Origin: Acidobacteriota bacterium
GTDB taxonomy: Bacteria > Acidobacteriota > Vicinamibacteria > Marinacidobacterales > Marinacidobacteraceae
DNA length: 64,000 nucleotides
Direction of reading: 5' to 3'
Assembly (NCBI GenBank): GCA_022828085.1
Contig: JAJEIY010000088.1
Span: forward strand, 1 to 64,000
Shown: positions 17,349 through 25,620 of the stretch, piece after piece
Layout of the letters: every line of letters begins with the position of its first letter
Numbering within the stretch: position 1 is the first letter of the stretch
The notes under the pieces: model-generated
What the model saw: the letters and a program-made list of their open reading frames with translations, nothing else
Told to the model about the DNA's origin: nothing
Databases searched by the model: none
Made by a program: the position numbers and the translations under genes

Positions 17349-18226
17349 ACGTGAATCCGGCGCCTCGCTTCCTCTCCTTCGTGAAGATGTCCGGCGCGGG
17401 GAACGACTTCGTGGTCGCGGACAACCGGGATGGCTCCATCGCCGAGGAAGACAAGGCCGGACTCGCCCGGCGGGCGTGCCGCCGCAAGATCGGGATCGGG
17501 GCCGACGGCCTGATCCTGATCGAGCGCGACGGGGGGCAGGACGCCGACTACGTGATGCGGTACTTCAATGCCGACGGCAGCGAGGGAGAACTCTGCGGCA
17601 ACGGGACCCGCTGCGCCGCGGTCTTCGCCCGGGAGATCGGGGCGGGTGGAATCTCGCAGCGGATCGCTACGCCGGCGGGGGTGCTGCGGGCCGACATCCT
17701 GTCTGGTTCGGCCGCCGCGGCGACGGTGCGGGTGGCGATGGCGAAGCCGAGTCCGATCCGCCGCCTCCGGCTGTCCGACCTCCCCGGCGGCGAGGCCGAC
17801 CTGTTCGCGTTGGAGGTCGGCGTTCCGCACGCCATCGAAGTCGTCCCGGACGTCGGAGTCGTGGACGTGGACCGCCGGGGCAGCGCGATCCGGAGGCATT
17901 CCGTTTTTCCGGCCGGCGCGAACGCCAACTTCATCGCGCTGGACGAAGGTTCGGGAGAGATCCGGCTGCGCACCTTCGAGCGCGGCGTCGAGGCCGAGTG
18001 TCTAGCGTGCGGGACGGGAGCCACGGCGGCCGTCACGGTGGCGCACCGTCTCTTCGGTTGGCCGGCGGCCGTCCCCGTCCGGGTGGCGAGCGGCGACCTG
18101 ATCCAGATCGACTGCGCCGGGGAGGCGCCGCTGATGGAGGGCCCGGTCACCCGGGTCTTCGAGGGCGCTTTCGGTCTTGTCTCCGGGCCCACGGCCCCCC
18201 GGGCGGAGCAAGCCGCAGGCCGATGA
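17345..18226 (+). CDS. Diaminopimelate epimerase
   Basis: This 293-residue protein converts LL- to meso-diaminopimelate for lysine and peptidoglycan synthesis. The two catalytic cysteines are visible: Cys84 in GELCGNGTRC and Cys222 in CLACGTGAT. The N-terminal FVKMSGAGNDFVV is diagnostic. The ATG at 17345 overlaps the selD stop by four bases. The central region (about residues 110-170) is diverged compared with enterobacterial DapF, but all key elements are present. meso-DAP use agrees with a Gram-negative type envelope. Confidence 0.93.
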   Translation: MNVNPAPRFLSFVKMSGAGNDFVVADNRDGSIAEEDKAGLARRACRRKIGIGADGLILIERDGGQDADYVMRYFNADGSEGELCGNGTRCAAVFAREIGAGGISQRIATPAGVLRADILSGSAAAATVRVAMAKPSPIRRLRLSDLPGGEADLFALEVGVPHAIEVVPDVGVVDVDRRGSAIRRHSVFPAGANANFIALDEGSGEIRLRTFERGVEAECLACGTGATAAVTVAHRLFGWPAAVPVRVASGDLIQIDCAGEAPLMEGPVTRVFEGAFGLVSGPTAPRAEQAAGR

Positions 18227-19308
18227 CGCGGTTCGGCGCCCGCCGTCCGCTCCTGGCCGCCGCGTTCGTCTTCGGAGTCGTGGCCGCCGGCTGCGACGAA
18301 GGTTCGGACGGCCCGTCCACCTCGCCGACGGCTCCGGACCCGGCTCCCGCGCCCACCGCGCCGCCCCCCGTTCGCTGCGCCGAGGAAGGGCGCGTCCTCG
18401 AGTTCGGATTCTTCGCCTCCTACGACCCGATCAGTTACCGAGGTGATCCCGACCCGGAAGCGCCGGCCTTCGACGAGCACCGCGGCTACGAAGCCGATCT
18501 CATGAGCGCGCTCGAGGCGATGGACGGCGCCGGCCTCTCCTTCAACCGCCGCGGCATCGACGTCTGGCCGGGAATCTGGCTGCTTCCGGCCACCCCGGAG
18601 TTCGACCTCGTGGGAGGTGGCATCACGATCCTGGAGGAACGCACCCGGGACGCGTCCGGCGCCCCCGCGGTCGCTTTCACGTCGGGTCACATCGTGTTCC
18701 GCCACTCGCTCCTCGTGCGCGGCGCCGACGCCGCGACCCTCCGCGAATACAGCCATCTGACGAACGAGGCTCGCGTCGGCGTCTCGGTGGAGACGACCGG
18801 CGAGTCGCGCTTCCTGCAGATCGTCGGACTTGTCGATGACGGCGGGGTGCTGCTGGCGGGGACCAGCGTCACCACCCCCGAAGGGATCGTCGTCGCGGAC
18901 GGCACCGAGGCCTTTCGCATCGCCGCGGGCGGGTCGTCCGCGAACCTGGCCGGACGCAGCCACCTGGAGCCCCCGTCTCCCGGCTATCCGCAGGTCGTCT
19001 TCTTCGGCGCCGAGTCGCCCCGGTCGGAGCAACTGATGGCGCTGGCCACCCGGGGAGTGGACGCGCTGGCGGGCGACGAGATCGGGAACCGCGTCGCGGA
19101 AGCGGCCTCCGACGGCTTCTTCGTGGTGACCGCCCTCGACACGGAGGTCGAGCTCGGCGGATTTGCCCTCGACCAGAGCGAGGAAGCTCTCCTCGCCTGC
19201 CTCGACGACAAGCTGGACTACCTCACCGACGAACGGGACATCGGCTACGCCGAGTGGCTGGACAACCCCTCGGTGTTCCTGGAACGCGCCGAGGCCTGGT
19301 CACCGTAG
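18223..19308 (+). CDS. Orphan solute-binding lipoprotein (SBP family 3-like)
   Basis: This 361-residue lipoprotein (AAGC lipobox, Cys24) has a Pro/Thr-rich linker and then a periplasmic-binding-protein type II fold: GYEADLMSALEAM, then FDLVGGGITILEERT, and a long C-terminal lobe. This is the pattern of family 3 (amino-acid type) binding proteins. No permease or ATPase gene accompanies it. Its ATG overlaps the dapF stop (ATGA), so it is translationally coupled to dapF. It may bind an amino acid or act as a sensor; the ligand cannot be read from sequence. The inverted-arm repeat element starts 13 bases after its stop. Confidence 0.75.
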   Translation: MTRFGARRPLLAAAFVFGVVAAGCDEGSDGPSTSPTAPDPAPAPTAPPPVRCAEEGRVLEFGFFASYDPISYRGDPDPEAPAFDEHRGYEADLMSALEAMDGAGLSFNRRGIDVWPGIWLLPATPEFDLVGGGITILEERTRDASGAPAVAFTSGHIVFRHSLLVRGADAATLREYSHLTNEARVGVSVETTGESRFLQIVGLVDDGGVLLAGTSVTTPEGIVVADGTEAFRIAAGGSSANLAGRSHLEPPSPGYPQVVFFGAESPRSEQLMALATRGVDALAGDEIGNRVAEAASDGFFVVTALDTEVELGGFALDQSEEALLACLDDKLDYLTDERDIGYAEWLDNPSVFLERAEAWSP

Positions 19309-19323
19309 GGGCGCAAACGGCCT

Positions 19324-19448
19324 GGAACGCCGGCTTCAGCCGGCACGCGGGCCGCAGGGCCGCAAGCGCGCAGGGCTCCACCTCCCGATCGCGCCACCGG
19401 CTTGGAACGCCGGTCTCCGACCGGCACCGCGGCGCTCCGCGCCGCGCA
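19324..19448 (+). repeat. Left inverted arm with two palindromic cores
   Basis: The arm contains a first core with hairpin GCCGGCT-TC-AGCCGGC, a linker ending GCGCCACCGGCTTGGAACG, and a second core with hairpins GCCGGTC-TCC-GACCGGC and GCGGCGC-TCC-GCGCCGC. It is the reverse complement, with scattered changes, of 19966-20092. Confidence 0.8.
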
Positions 19449-19484
19449 CGTCCTGACCCTGGGCGCCCAGGTGGCGTGCCGGCT

Positions 19485-19920
19485 TGGAACGCAACTCCCC
19501 GCATTCACGGGGCCGGGGAACGGAAGCTCCCCGCAATGGCGCAGTGCGGGGAGCCGGTGGGCGTCAGCTATCCGCATTCGGGGAGCCGGCGGGCGTCAGC
19601 TATCCGCATTCGGGGAACCGGTGGGCGTCAGCTATCCGCATTCAGGGAGCCGGTGGACGTCAGCTCCCCGCATTCGAGCAGCCGGTGAGCGCAAGCTACC
19701 CGCATTCGAAGCGCTGGAGGGCGTCAGCTATCCGCATTCAGGGAGCCGGAGGGCGTCAGCTATCCGCATTCAGGGAGCCGGAGGGCGTCAGCTATCCGCA
19801 TTCGTGGAGCCGGTGGGCGTCAGCTATCCGCATTCGTGGAGCCGGTGGCCGTCAGCTACCCGCATTCGGCCTGCCGGCGGGGGCAAGCTCCCCGCATTCG
19901 CGGAGCCGGTCGCGAGAGTT
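19485..19920 (+). repeat. 32-bp tandem repeat array (about 12-13 units)
   Basis: Units such as GGTGGGCGTCAGCTATCCGC recur every 32 bases: the CGTCAG position falls at 19562, 19594, 19626, 19658, 19690, 19722, 19754, 19786, 19818 and 19850, with degenerate units at both ends and one 9-base insertion near 19535. There are no unique spacers, so this is not a CRISPR array. The period is not a multiple of three, and open frames through it are by-products of missing stop codons. Confidence 0.9.
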
Positions 19921-19965
19921 CCCCGGGCCAGGAGACAGAACGATTCCGCAGGTCCGCGCCGCGCC

Positions 19966-20092
19966 GTGCGCGGTGCGGAGCACCGCTGTGCCGGTCGGAG
20001 ACCGGCGTTCCAAGCCGGTGGCGCCATCTGGAAGTGGAGGCCGACGCGCTCGCGGGGCTGCGGCCCGCGTGCCGGCTGAAGCCGGTGTTCCA
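19966..20092 (-). repeat. Right inverted arm with two palindromic cores
   Basis: This is the reverse complement of the left arm: hairpin cores GCGCGGTGC-GGA-GCACCGC, GCCGGTC-GGA-GACCGGC and GCCGGCT-GA-AGCCGG in mirrored order, with the same linker between them. It ends about 40 bases before the stop of the methyltransferase gene. Confidence 0.8.
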
Positions 20093-20132
20093 AGCCGGCG
20101 GCGCCTTCGCGGCTGTTGGCCGACTTACGCGG

Positions 20133-20729
20133 TCAGCCGCGCCGCCGCCCGATCCACCGTGGCACCGCCGACTGGTACTCCCGGTAGGCGTCGCCGTGGT
20201 GCGAGAGCAGGTATTCCTCCTCCAGCCGCACCTGGACCTTGATCCCGATCCAGGCGGCGACCAAGGCGCCGAAGCTGAGGGCGTTGGGCGCCACCAGGAA
20301 GAACCCGCCCACCCCCGTGAGCAGACCGAGATAGATGGGGTTTCGCGACCACGCGAAGAGCCCGTGACGGACGAGGGCCGTCTTCTCCGAAGCATCGATT
20401 CCCATCCGGAAGGAAGCGGACATCTGGGCCTGGCCGATACCGATCCACCCGATCGCGATCGCGGCGACGATGGCGCCGGTCCGGTGAACGGCCTCGGTCT
20501 CGAGGTACTGGATGGGGACCAGCCACGGCTTCACGCCCGGCGCGAAGGCGTACATCAGAGCGATGAGCAGCCAGGTCCCGATGCTCGCCTTCAGAACCCG
20601 GCCCGTCAGCCCGTACACCGAGTCGTCCGCCTTCAGCTTCACCGGGTTGATCCCGGTTCTCCGGCGAACCAGCACCGCCCGCACCACGGTCATCCCGTAG
20701 AAGGTCAGCAGCAGGACGAGCAGCGTCAT
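20133..20729 (-). CDS. Isoprenylcysteine carboxyl-methyltransferase-like membrane protein
   Basis: This 198-residue polytopic membrane protein has the C-terminal SAM-methyltransferase signature of the ICMT/PEMT group: HGLFAWSRNPIYLGLL, then EEEYLLSHHGDAYREY. There are about five hydrophobic segments. Bacterial members methylate lipids or unknown small molecules; the substrate cannot be assigned. It is the last gene of the minus-strand selA-thiSG-nth run and starts 8 bases after the flavoenzyme stop. Its 3' end abuts the composite repeat element. Confidence 0.8.
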   Translation of the reverse strand: MTLLVLLLTFYGMTVVRAVLVRRRTGINPVKLKADDSVYGLTGRVLKASIGTWLLIALMYAFAPGVKPWLVPIQYLETEAVHRTGAIVAAIAIGWIGIGQAQMSASFRMGIDASEKTALVRHGLFAWSRNPIYLGLLTGVGGFFLVAPNALSFGALVAAWIGIKVQVRLEEEYLLSHHGDAYREYQSAVPRWIGRRRG

Positions 20730-20737
20730 CGATCGGT

Positions 20738-21778
20738 TCAGGAGCAGGCGCGCCGCAGGGCGTCCAGGCCGCCCGGCGCGGGGTTTCCCCCCTCATCGAC
20801 CGGCGGCGACACGATCAGGGTCGTGACCCCCGCTTCCCGGTAGGCGGCCATCCGCTCGGCGATCCTCGCCTCCGGACCGACGAGGCAGATCTCGTCCACC
20901 AGCCCGTCGGGCACGGCCGCCGCCGCGTCGTCCTTTTTCCCGTCGAGGTAGAGGTCCTGGATCGTCTTCGCCTCGGCCTCGTAGCCGTAACGGCACGCGA
21001 GCTGGTTGTAGAAGTTGCGCTTCCGCGCCCCCATGCCGCCCACGTAGAGCGCGATCCCGGGCCGCAACCGGTCGCGAAGGCGGGACAGATCGTCGCCGAG
21101 GGCGCAATCCACCATCGGAGCGACGTCGAGCGGCGACGGGAGCTTCCGGCTCGCGGCGCCGGCGGCGAGCGCGGGACCCCAGACATCGCCGGCCTGGTCC
21201 GGCGAATAGAGGAACGGGAGCCAGCCGTCTGCGATCTCCGCGGTGAGCGCGGTGTTCTGCGGACCGATCGAGGCGACGTAGATCGGAATCCCGGCGCGGT
21301 GCGGCCGCAGCATGAGCTTCAGCGGCTTGCCGAGTCCGGTGCCGCCCGGCATGGGGAGCCGGATGGACTCCCCGTCGTACTCCAGCTTCCGCTCGCGGCG
21401 AAGGATGCCCCGGATGACTTCGACGGTCTCGCGGGTCCGGGTCACCGGCTTCGCGAACGGGACCCCGTGCCACCCCTCCATCACCTGCGGACCGGAAACG
21501 CCCAGGCCCAGGATCAGCCGTCCTCCGCTCAGCATGTCGAGCGTGGCCGCGGTCTGCGCCAGGAGCGCCGGGGTGCGCGAGCCGATGGGCAGGATGGCGG
21601 TGCCGAGCGCGACCCGTTCGGTCCGGGCGCCGATCCAGGCCAGCAGGCTGACCCCGTCGGAGCCCCACGCCTCGGACACCCAGACCGAGTCGAACCCCGC
21701 GACCTCCGCCCGTTCGGCGAGCGCCACCGGGTCCGGTGAACCCTTCGTCAGGTAGCCGAGTTCGAGGCCGAGGCGCAT
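20738..21778 (-). CDS. LLM-class F420/FMN-dependent oxidoreductase
   Basis: This 346-residue protein is a TIM-barrel luciferase-like monooxygenase-family enzyme. The N-terminus LGLELGYLTKGSPDPVALAE and the segment GRLILGLGVSGPQVMEGWHG are typical of F420-dependent members of the family. The C-terminal stretch carries the ADGWLPF motif and a late AGVTTLIVSP strand. Cofactor choice between F420 and FMN cannot be settled here. Its start overlaps the upstream stop by one base (TGATG). No partner flavin reductase is nearby. Confidence 0.85.
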   Translation of the reverse strand: MRLGLELGYLTKGSPDPVALAERAEVAGFDSVWVSEAWGSDGVSLLAWIGARTERVALGTAILPIGSRTPALLAQTAATLDMLSGGRLILGLGVSGPQVMEGWHGVPFAKPVTRTRETVEVIRGILRRERKLEYDGESIRLPMPGGTGLGKPLKLMLRPHRAGIPIYVASIGPQNTALTAEIADGWLPFLYSPDQAGDVWGPALAAGAASRKLPSPLDVAPMVDCALGDDLSRLRDRLRPGIALYVGGMGARKRNFYNQLACRYGYEAEAKTIQDLYLDGKKDDAAAAVPDGLVDEICLVGPEARIAERMAAYREAGVTTLIVSPPVDEGGNPAPGGLDALRRACS

Positions 21779-22254
21779 CAGGCTGGTTCCTCGCGCAGCC
21801 AGCGGGCGAGCGCCTTGTCCGGATCGGCGATCTCGTCGACGGACGAGTACCAGTTGGCCTCCCAGCCGATCTCCGGCAGGCCGGTGAAGAGCATCAGGTT
21901 CAGCGGGTACTTCTCGCTGTCCGTAGAGCGCCGGAAGTCGTCGCGGAACAGGAACACCGGCTTCCGCCAGGCAATCGCCATCCCGAGTTCCACCATGACC
22001 CCCTCGTCCGGGGGACAACCGTTCACCACCCCGAAGAATCCATCGGCGTTCCGCACGTCGCTGAGATCCGCCTGGCCGATCCGGTATGCCCAACCGGGGG
22101 CGGCCCGATCCACCTGATTGTTGCGGGCGAAGGGTTCCCAGACCTCGGCGCCCAGCGCTTCCAGCGCGCGGACCAGCTCCTGGAGCGGTCCCGCCCGCTG
22201 TCCTTCCGAGAAGCCGTACGGATTGGCCAGATAGAGGGTCTTGCGCGGATTCAT
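21778..22254 (-). CDS. Nucleoside 2-deoxyribosyltransferase-like protein
   Basis: This 158-residue protein has the Rossmann-like fold of nucleoside deoxyribosyltransferases: LYLANPYGFSEGQR at the N-terminus, NADGFFGVVNG (Asp71), and DEGVMVELGMA with the probable catalytic Glu89. The family cleaves or transfers N-glycosidic bonds of (deoxy)nucleosides, or of damaged nucleotides. The ATG overlaps the nth stop (ATGA), so the gene is coupled to a DNA repair enzyme; a role in nucleotide clean-up is possible but is inference. Confidence 0.8.
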   Translation of the reverse strand: MNPRKTLYLANPYGFSEGQRAGPLQELVRALEALGAEVWEPFARNNQVDRAAPGWAYRIGQADLSDVRNADGFFGVVNGCPPDEGVMVELGMAIAWRKPVFLFRDDFRRSTDSEKYPLNLMLFTGLPEIGWEANWYSSVDEIADPDKALARWLREEPA

Positions 22255-23015
22255 GCGGAGGCCGGCCGCCCGGCGCGCCGCCGGCCGGGAGTCCGGACGC
22301 GCCCCGGCGGCGGCTCGACACCGTTCTTGGGACACATGCTCTCCAGCGTGCACTCCCGGCATTTCGGATTGCGGGCGTCGCAGACCGCCCGGCCGTGCAG
22401 GATGACGCGGTGACTGAAGTTGGTCCATTCCCGGCGCGGGACGAGCGCCATCAGACGCTGCTCGGTGTGTGAAGTGTTCTTCCTGGGCGCGAGGCCCAGC
22501 CGATGCGAAATGCGGAACACGTGGGTGTCCACCACCACGCCTTCGTTCTTCCCGAACCAGGTGCCGAGGACGACGTTCGCGGTCTTCCGGGCGACGCCCG
22601 GCAGCGTCAGGAGGTCGTCCATGTTGTCCGGCACCTCGCCCCCGAAGTCGTCGCGGATCCGCTGGCAGGCGCCCATGATGGAGCGGGTCTTGTTCCGGAA
22701 GAAGCCGGTCGAATGGATCATCTCCTCCAGCTCGTCCGGGTCGGCGTCGGCGAGGTCATCGGCCGTCGGGTAGCGGGCGAAGAGCGCCGGGGTCACCATG
22801 TTCACCCGGCGGTCGGTGCACTGCGCCGAGAGGATGGTGGCGACCAGCAACTGGAGGGCGGAGTCGTGCAGCAGCGCACACTCGGCCGCGTTGTACTCCT
22901 TCGCGAGCGCCCGGACGATCCGTCCGGCGCGCCGCCGGAGGGCCCTCTCCGCGGCCTGGCTGTCCGGAGTCGCCTCGCTCCGTGCGGCCCGGGCCTTCCT
23001 GGAGGCGGGCGGCAC
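22251..23015 (-). CDS. Endonuclease III
   Basis: This 254-residue base-excision repair glycosylase/AP-lyase has the helix-hairpin-helix-GPD motif LPGVARKTANVVLG with catalytic Lys144 and Asp163 in VVDTHVFR. The four iron-sulfur cysteines are Cys212, 219, 222 and 228 with the canonical C-x6-C-x2-C-x5-C spacing. It removes oxidised pyrimidines. A GTG at 23015 that overlaps the thiG stop (TAGTG) was chosen; it gives a basic N-terminal extension of about 25 residues. The C-terminus is also basic and longer than usual. Confidence 0.93.
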   Translation of the reverse strand: MPPASRKARAARSEATPDSQAAERALRRRAGRIVRALAKEYNAAECALLHDSALQLLVATILSAQCTDRRVNMVTPALFARYPTADDLADADPDELEEMIHSTGFFRNKTRSIMGACQRIRDDFGGEVPDNMDDLLTLPGVARKTANVVLGTWFGKNEGVVVDTHVFRISHRLGLAPRKNTSHTEQRLMALVPRREWTNFSHRVILHGRAVCDARNPKCRECTLESMCPKNGVEPPPGRVRTPGRRRAGRPASA

Positions 23016-23806
23016 TAGGCGAGCGGCGCGTCCGCCGGGGGCGAGGACGCGGTGGCGTAACGGCGGCGGGGCATCCGTCCCGCGAGCCACGAGAGCCGCC
23101 CGGCCTCGACGGCCAGCTTCATCGCCCCGGCCATCTTCACCGGCTCCCGGGCCGCCGCGACCGCGGTGTTCAGGAGCACGCCGTCGGCGCCCAGCTCCAT
23201 CGCCACCGTCACGTCGGACGCGGTGCCCACGCCGGCGTCCACGATGACCGGCACCGAGACCGCTTCGCGGATGAACGCGATGTTATTGCGGTTCTGGATC
23301 CCGAGACCGGAGCCGATGGGGGCTCCCAGCGGCATCACCGCGGCGGCGCCGGCCTGCTCGAGCTTCTGGGCGACCACCACGTCGTCGCTCGTGTAGGGAA
23401 GCACCACGAATCCGTCGGCGACCAGTTCCCGGGTCGCGATCAGGAGTTCCTCGTTGTCCGGATAGAGCGTCTTCCGGTCGCCGATAACCTCGAGCTTGAT
23501 CCAGTTCGAGAGTCCGGCCTCGCGGGCGAGCTGTGCCGTGCGGACCGCTTCCCGGGCGGTGAAGCAGTCGGCGGTATTCGGGAGCAGCGTGTAGCGGTCG
23601 CGGGGGATGTAGTCGAGCAGGGTCTCCTCGGCGTCGAGGTCCACCCGCCGGACGGCGACCGTCACCATCTCGCACCCGGAAGCGGCGTGACAGTCCCGCA
23701 TGAGCGGAAGCGACGCGTACTTGCCGGTGCCGAGGATCAGGCGGGACCCGAAGGTGTGCCCGCCCAGCGAGAGCGGGGCGTCTTCGACCGGGGCCACTTC
23801 AGCCAC
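23015..23806 (-). CDS. Thiazole synthase ThiG
   Basis: This 263-residue protein forms the thiazole phosphate of thiamine from deoxyxylulose phosphate, dehydroglycine and ThiS-thiocarboxylate. The Schiff-base lysine is Lys104 in [10 protein letters not shown]. Other family marks are LILGTGKY and [15 protein letters not shown]. The start GTG at 23806 overlaps the thiS stop by 8 bases; a GTG at 23797 is also possible. It sits between thiS and nth in a tightly packed minus-strand operon; other thiamine genes are not in the window. The C-terminus (last 20 residues) is an extra tail. Confidence 0.94.
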   Translation of the reverse strand: MAEVAPVEDAPLSLGGHTFGSRLILGTGKYASLPLMRDCHAASGCEMVTVAVRRVDLDAEETLLDYIPRDRYTLLPNTADCFTAREAVRTAQLAREAGLSNWIKLEVIGDRKTLYPDNEELLIATRELVADGFVVLPYTSDDVVVAQKLEQAGAAAVMPLGAPIGSGLGIQNRNNIAFIREAVSVPVIVDAGVGTASDVTVAMELGADGVLLNTAVAAAREPVKMAGAMKLAVEAGRLSWLAGRMPRRRYATASSPPADAPLA

Positions 23807-24050
23807 CGCCGACGAAACTCACGATTTCCACCCGGTCCCCCGGCTTCAGCGCGGTGGTCTCCTGATCGGCGCGGCGCACGAGGTTCCCGTTGAGTTCGAC
23901 GGCGACCGGGCGGCTCAGGAGTCCGAGCGTCTCGAGGGCGCCGCGCACCGACGCCGGCTGCGGCACCGCACGCTCTTTCCCGTTGATGAACAGGATGCCG
24001 GCCGGGTTCACGGGAGCCGCTGGGCCGGGTCGTTCGCTCTCGGGAATCAT
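23799..24050 (-). CDS. Sulfur carrier ThiS
   Basis: This 83-residue ubiquitin-like carrier ends in Gly-Gly-Gly, the C-terminal glycine being the site of adenylation and thiocarboxylate formation. [17 protein letters not shown] and [12 protein letters not shown] match the family. It is about 17 residues longer at the N-terminus than usual, so a later start is conceivable. The gene overlaps thiG by 8 bases and follows selA by 39 bases. No TPP riboswitch-like structure is visible in that short gap. Confidence 0.9.
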   Translation of the reverse strand: MIPESERPGPAAPVNPAGILFINGKERAVPQPASVRGALETLGLLSRPVAVELNGNLVRRADQETTALKPGDRVEIVSFVGGG

Positions 24051-24089
24051 GCGGTGGTCCGGGAAGGGTACTTTGTGGATGGGCCGGAT

Positions 24090-25526
24090 TCAGCCCTGGC
24101 AATCAGCCCCATCCACAAGCGATTCGAGGGCGGCCAACAGCTCGTCGTTCTCGTCCGGCGGAACGGTGCGCAGGTCGAGGAGCACGCGGTCGTCCACGAT
24201 GCGGCCGACCACCGGGGGCTCGTTCCGGAGGAGCCGCCGGCGGACCGCGTCCGCCTCGCTTCCGGTGCGGGAGAGAGCCAGACAGCGGGTCGGCAGACCC
24301 GCTCCGGGGGCCGCTCCGCCCCCGATTCGCGAAGTCTCGTCAACCACTTCGACAGTCCAGCCGGCGGCAGGCTCGAGGGAGTCGCGCAGACGTTCCGCGG
24401 CGGCCACAATCTCCTCGAGCGGCCGCGCGATGGCGCGGATCACCGGGATCTCGCGGCTCGCGCGTCCGGTCAGGTGGCTCCAGAGCGTCGCCTGGAGTCC
24501 GGCGATGGCCATCTTGTCGGGGCGCAGCGCCCGCGCCAGCGGATTCCTGCGACAGGCGCGGATCGCCTCCGGCGTCCCCAGCAGGATTCCCGCCTGCGGC
24601 CCTCCGAACAGCTTGTCTCCCGAGAAGATGACGAGGTCGGCGCCCGACGCGACCCGATCGGCGAGGGTCGGTTCGTCCCCGGCGCCGTCCACTCCGAGTT
24701 CCGTCAGCGGTTGCAGGTTGCCGCTGCCGAAGTCCTCGATGACGGGGATCTTGAACTCCGCCCCCAGCGAAACAAGGTCGGCGGTGGACGCCGCCTCGGT
24801 GAAGCCGACGATCCGGAAGTTGGACTGATGCACCTTGAGCAGCGCGCCGACCTCGCCTTCGTTCCCCGTGATGGCCCGGCGGTAGTCGTCGATGCGCGTC
24901 CGGTTGGTCGTTCCGACTTCGACGAGCCGGGCGCCGCTCTTCTTCAGGATGTCGGGAATCCGGAAGGAGTCCCCGATCTCGACCAGCTCCCCCCGGGACA
25001 CCACCACGTCCTTCCCGGCGGCGAGGGTGTCGAGCGCGAGCAGGACCCCACCGGCGGCGTTCCCGGTGACGGCCGACGCCCTCCCCGGAAACATGGCTTC
25101 GAAGAGGCCGCCGAGGTGTGCCTGGCGGCTCCCCCGGGCGCCGGACGCGAGATCGAACTCGAGGTCGGAGTAACCGCTCGCGGCGCGGAAGACCGCCTGC
25201 GCGGCGCGCTCGGAGAGGGGCGCCCTCCCCAGGTTCGTGTGGACGACCACGCCGGTCGCGTTGATCACCCGCCGGAGTTCCGGCCCGGCGGCCCGGTCGA
25301 GCCGCGACTCCACGGCCGCGGCGAGCCACGTCTCCGGATCGCGCGAGAAGCCTGCCGGAACGGCCGCCGCGCGCACGGCCCGGCGAAGGTCCGCAATCTC
25401 CGTGCGGAGAGCGGCGGTAACGAGCGGTCTCCCGAAGCTGTCGGCGAGGTTCCGGAAGCGCTCCGTCTCGAGAAGCCTCCCGACCGCGGGAAGCTGCGCG
25501 AGGGCTTCTGACTGGCTTTCGGACAC
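24090..25526 (-). CDS. L-seryl-tRNA(Sec) selenium transferase
   Basis: This 478-residue PLP enzyme converts Ser-tRNA(Sec) to Sec-tRNA(Sec) using selenophosphate. Length and motifs fit true SelA: an N-terminal LPAVGRLLE domain, INATGVVVHTNLGRAPLS, and the PLP lysine Lys305 in FSGDKLFGGPQAG. It is clearly different from the SelA-like protein at 303-1502. The GTG at 25526 is the best start; there is no Shine-Dalgarno. It is first in the minus-strand operon and diverges from purH. With SelD at 15-17 kb it implies selenocysteine synthesis. Confidence 0.95.
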   Translation of the reverse strand: MSESQSEALAQLPAVGRLLETERFRNLADSFGRPLVTAALRTEIADLRRAVRAAAVPAGFSRDPETWLAAAVESRLDRAAGPELRRVINATGVVVHTNLGRAPLSERAAQAVFRAASGYSDLEFDLASGARGSRQAHLGGLFEAMFPGRASAVTGNAAGGVLLALDTLAAGKDVVVSRGELVEIGDSFRIPDILKKSGARLVEVGTTNRTRIDDYRRAITGNEGEVGALLKVHQSNFRIVGFTEAASTADLVSLGAEFKIPVIEDFGSGNLQPLTELGVDGAGDEPTLADRVASGADLVIFSGDKLFGGPQAGILLGTPEAIRACRRNPLARALRPDKMAIAGLQATLWSHLTGRASREIPVIRAIARPLEEIVAAAERLRDSLEPAAGWTVEVVDETSRIGGGAAPGAGLPTRCLALSRTGSEADAVRRRLLRNEPPVVGRIVDDRVLLDLRTVPPDENDELLAALESLVDGADCQG

Positions 25527-25620
25527 GGAATCGGGGCGCCGCGATGCGGGAATCCGGCGGCGGCTCCCAAGAGTACTCGTGGGTCCCGCGCCCCTGTTAG
25601 CATCCGCCGCCTTCCGGCCC

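Larger units (their letters stand above)
19321..20100. mobile_element. Composite repeat element: inverted arms around a 32-bp array
   Basis: A 780-base non-coding block separates the binding-protein gene from the methyltransferase gene. Its outer arms (19324-19448 and 19966-20092) are inverted copies of each other, about 125 bases long and mostly identical. Between them lies a tandem array with a 32-base period. No transposase is encoded. The whole looks like a non-autonomous element or a REP-based assembly, but no target duplication could be identified. Confidence 0.5.

Noticed and set aside
19485-19920. CRISPR array
   Set aside because: The 32-base units are contiguous with no unique spacers, and no cas gene is near.
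19254-20242. Overlapping plus-strand open frames of 144-252 codons through the repeat block
   Set aside because: They arise because the 32-base repeat lacks stop codons in the frames used; there is no ribosome site and the translation is simply the repeat.
24051-24089. TPP riboswitch before thiS
   Set aside because: The gap after selA is only 39 bases, too short for the structure.
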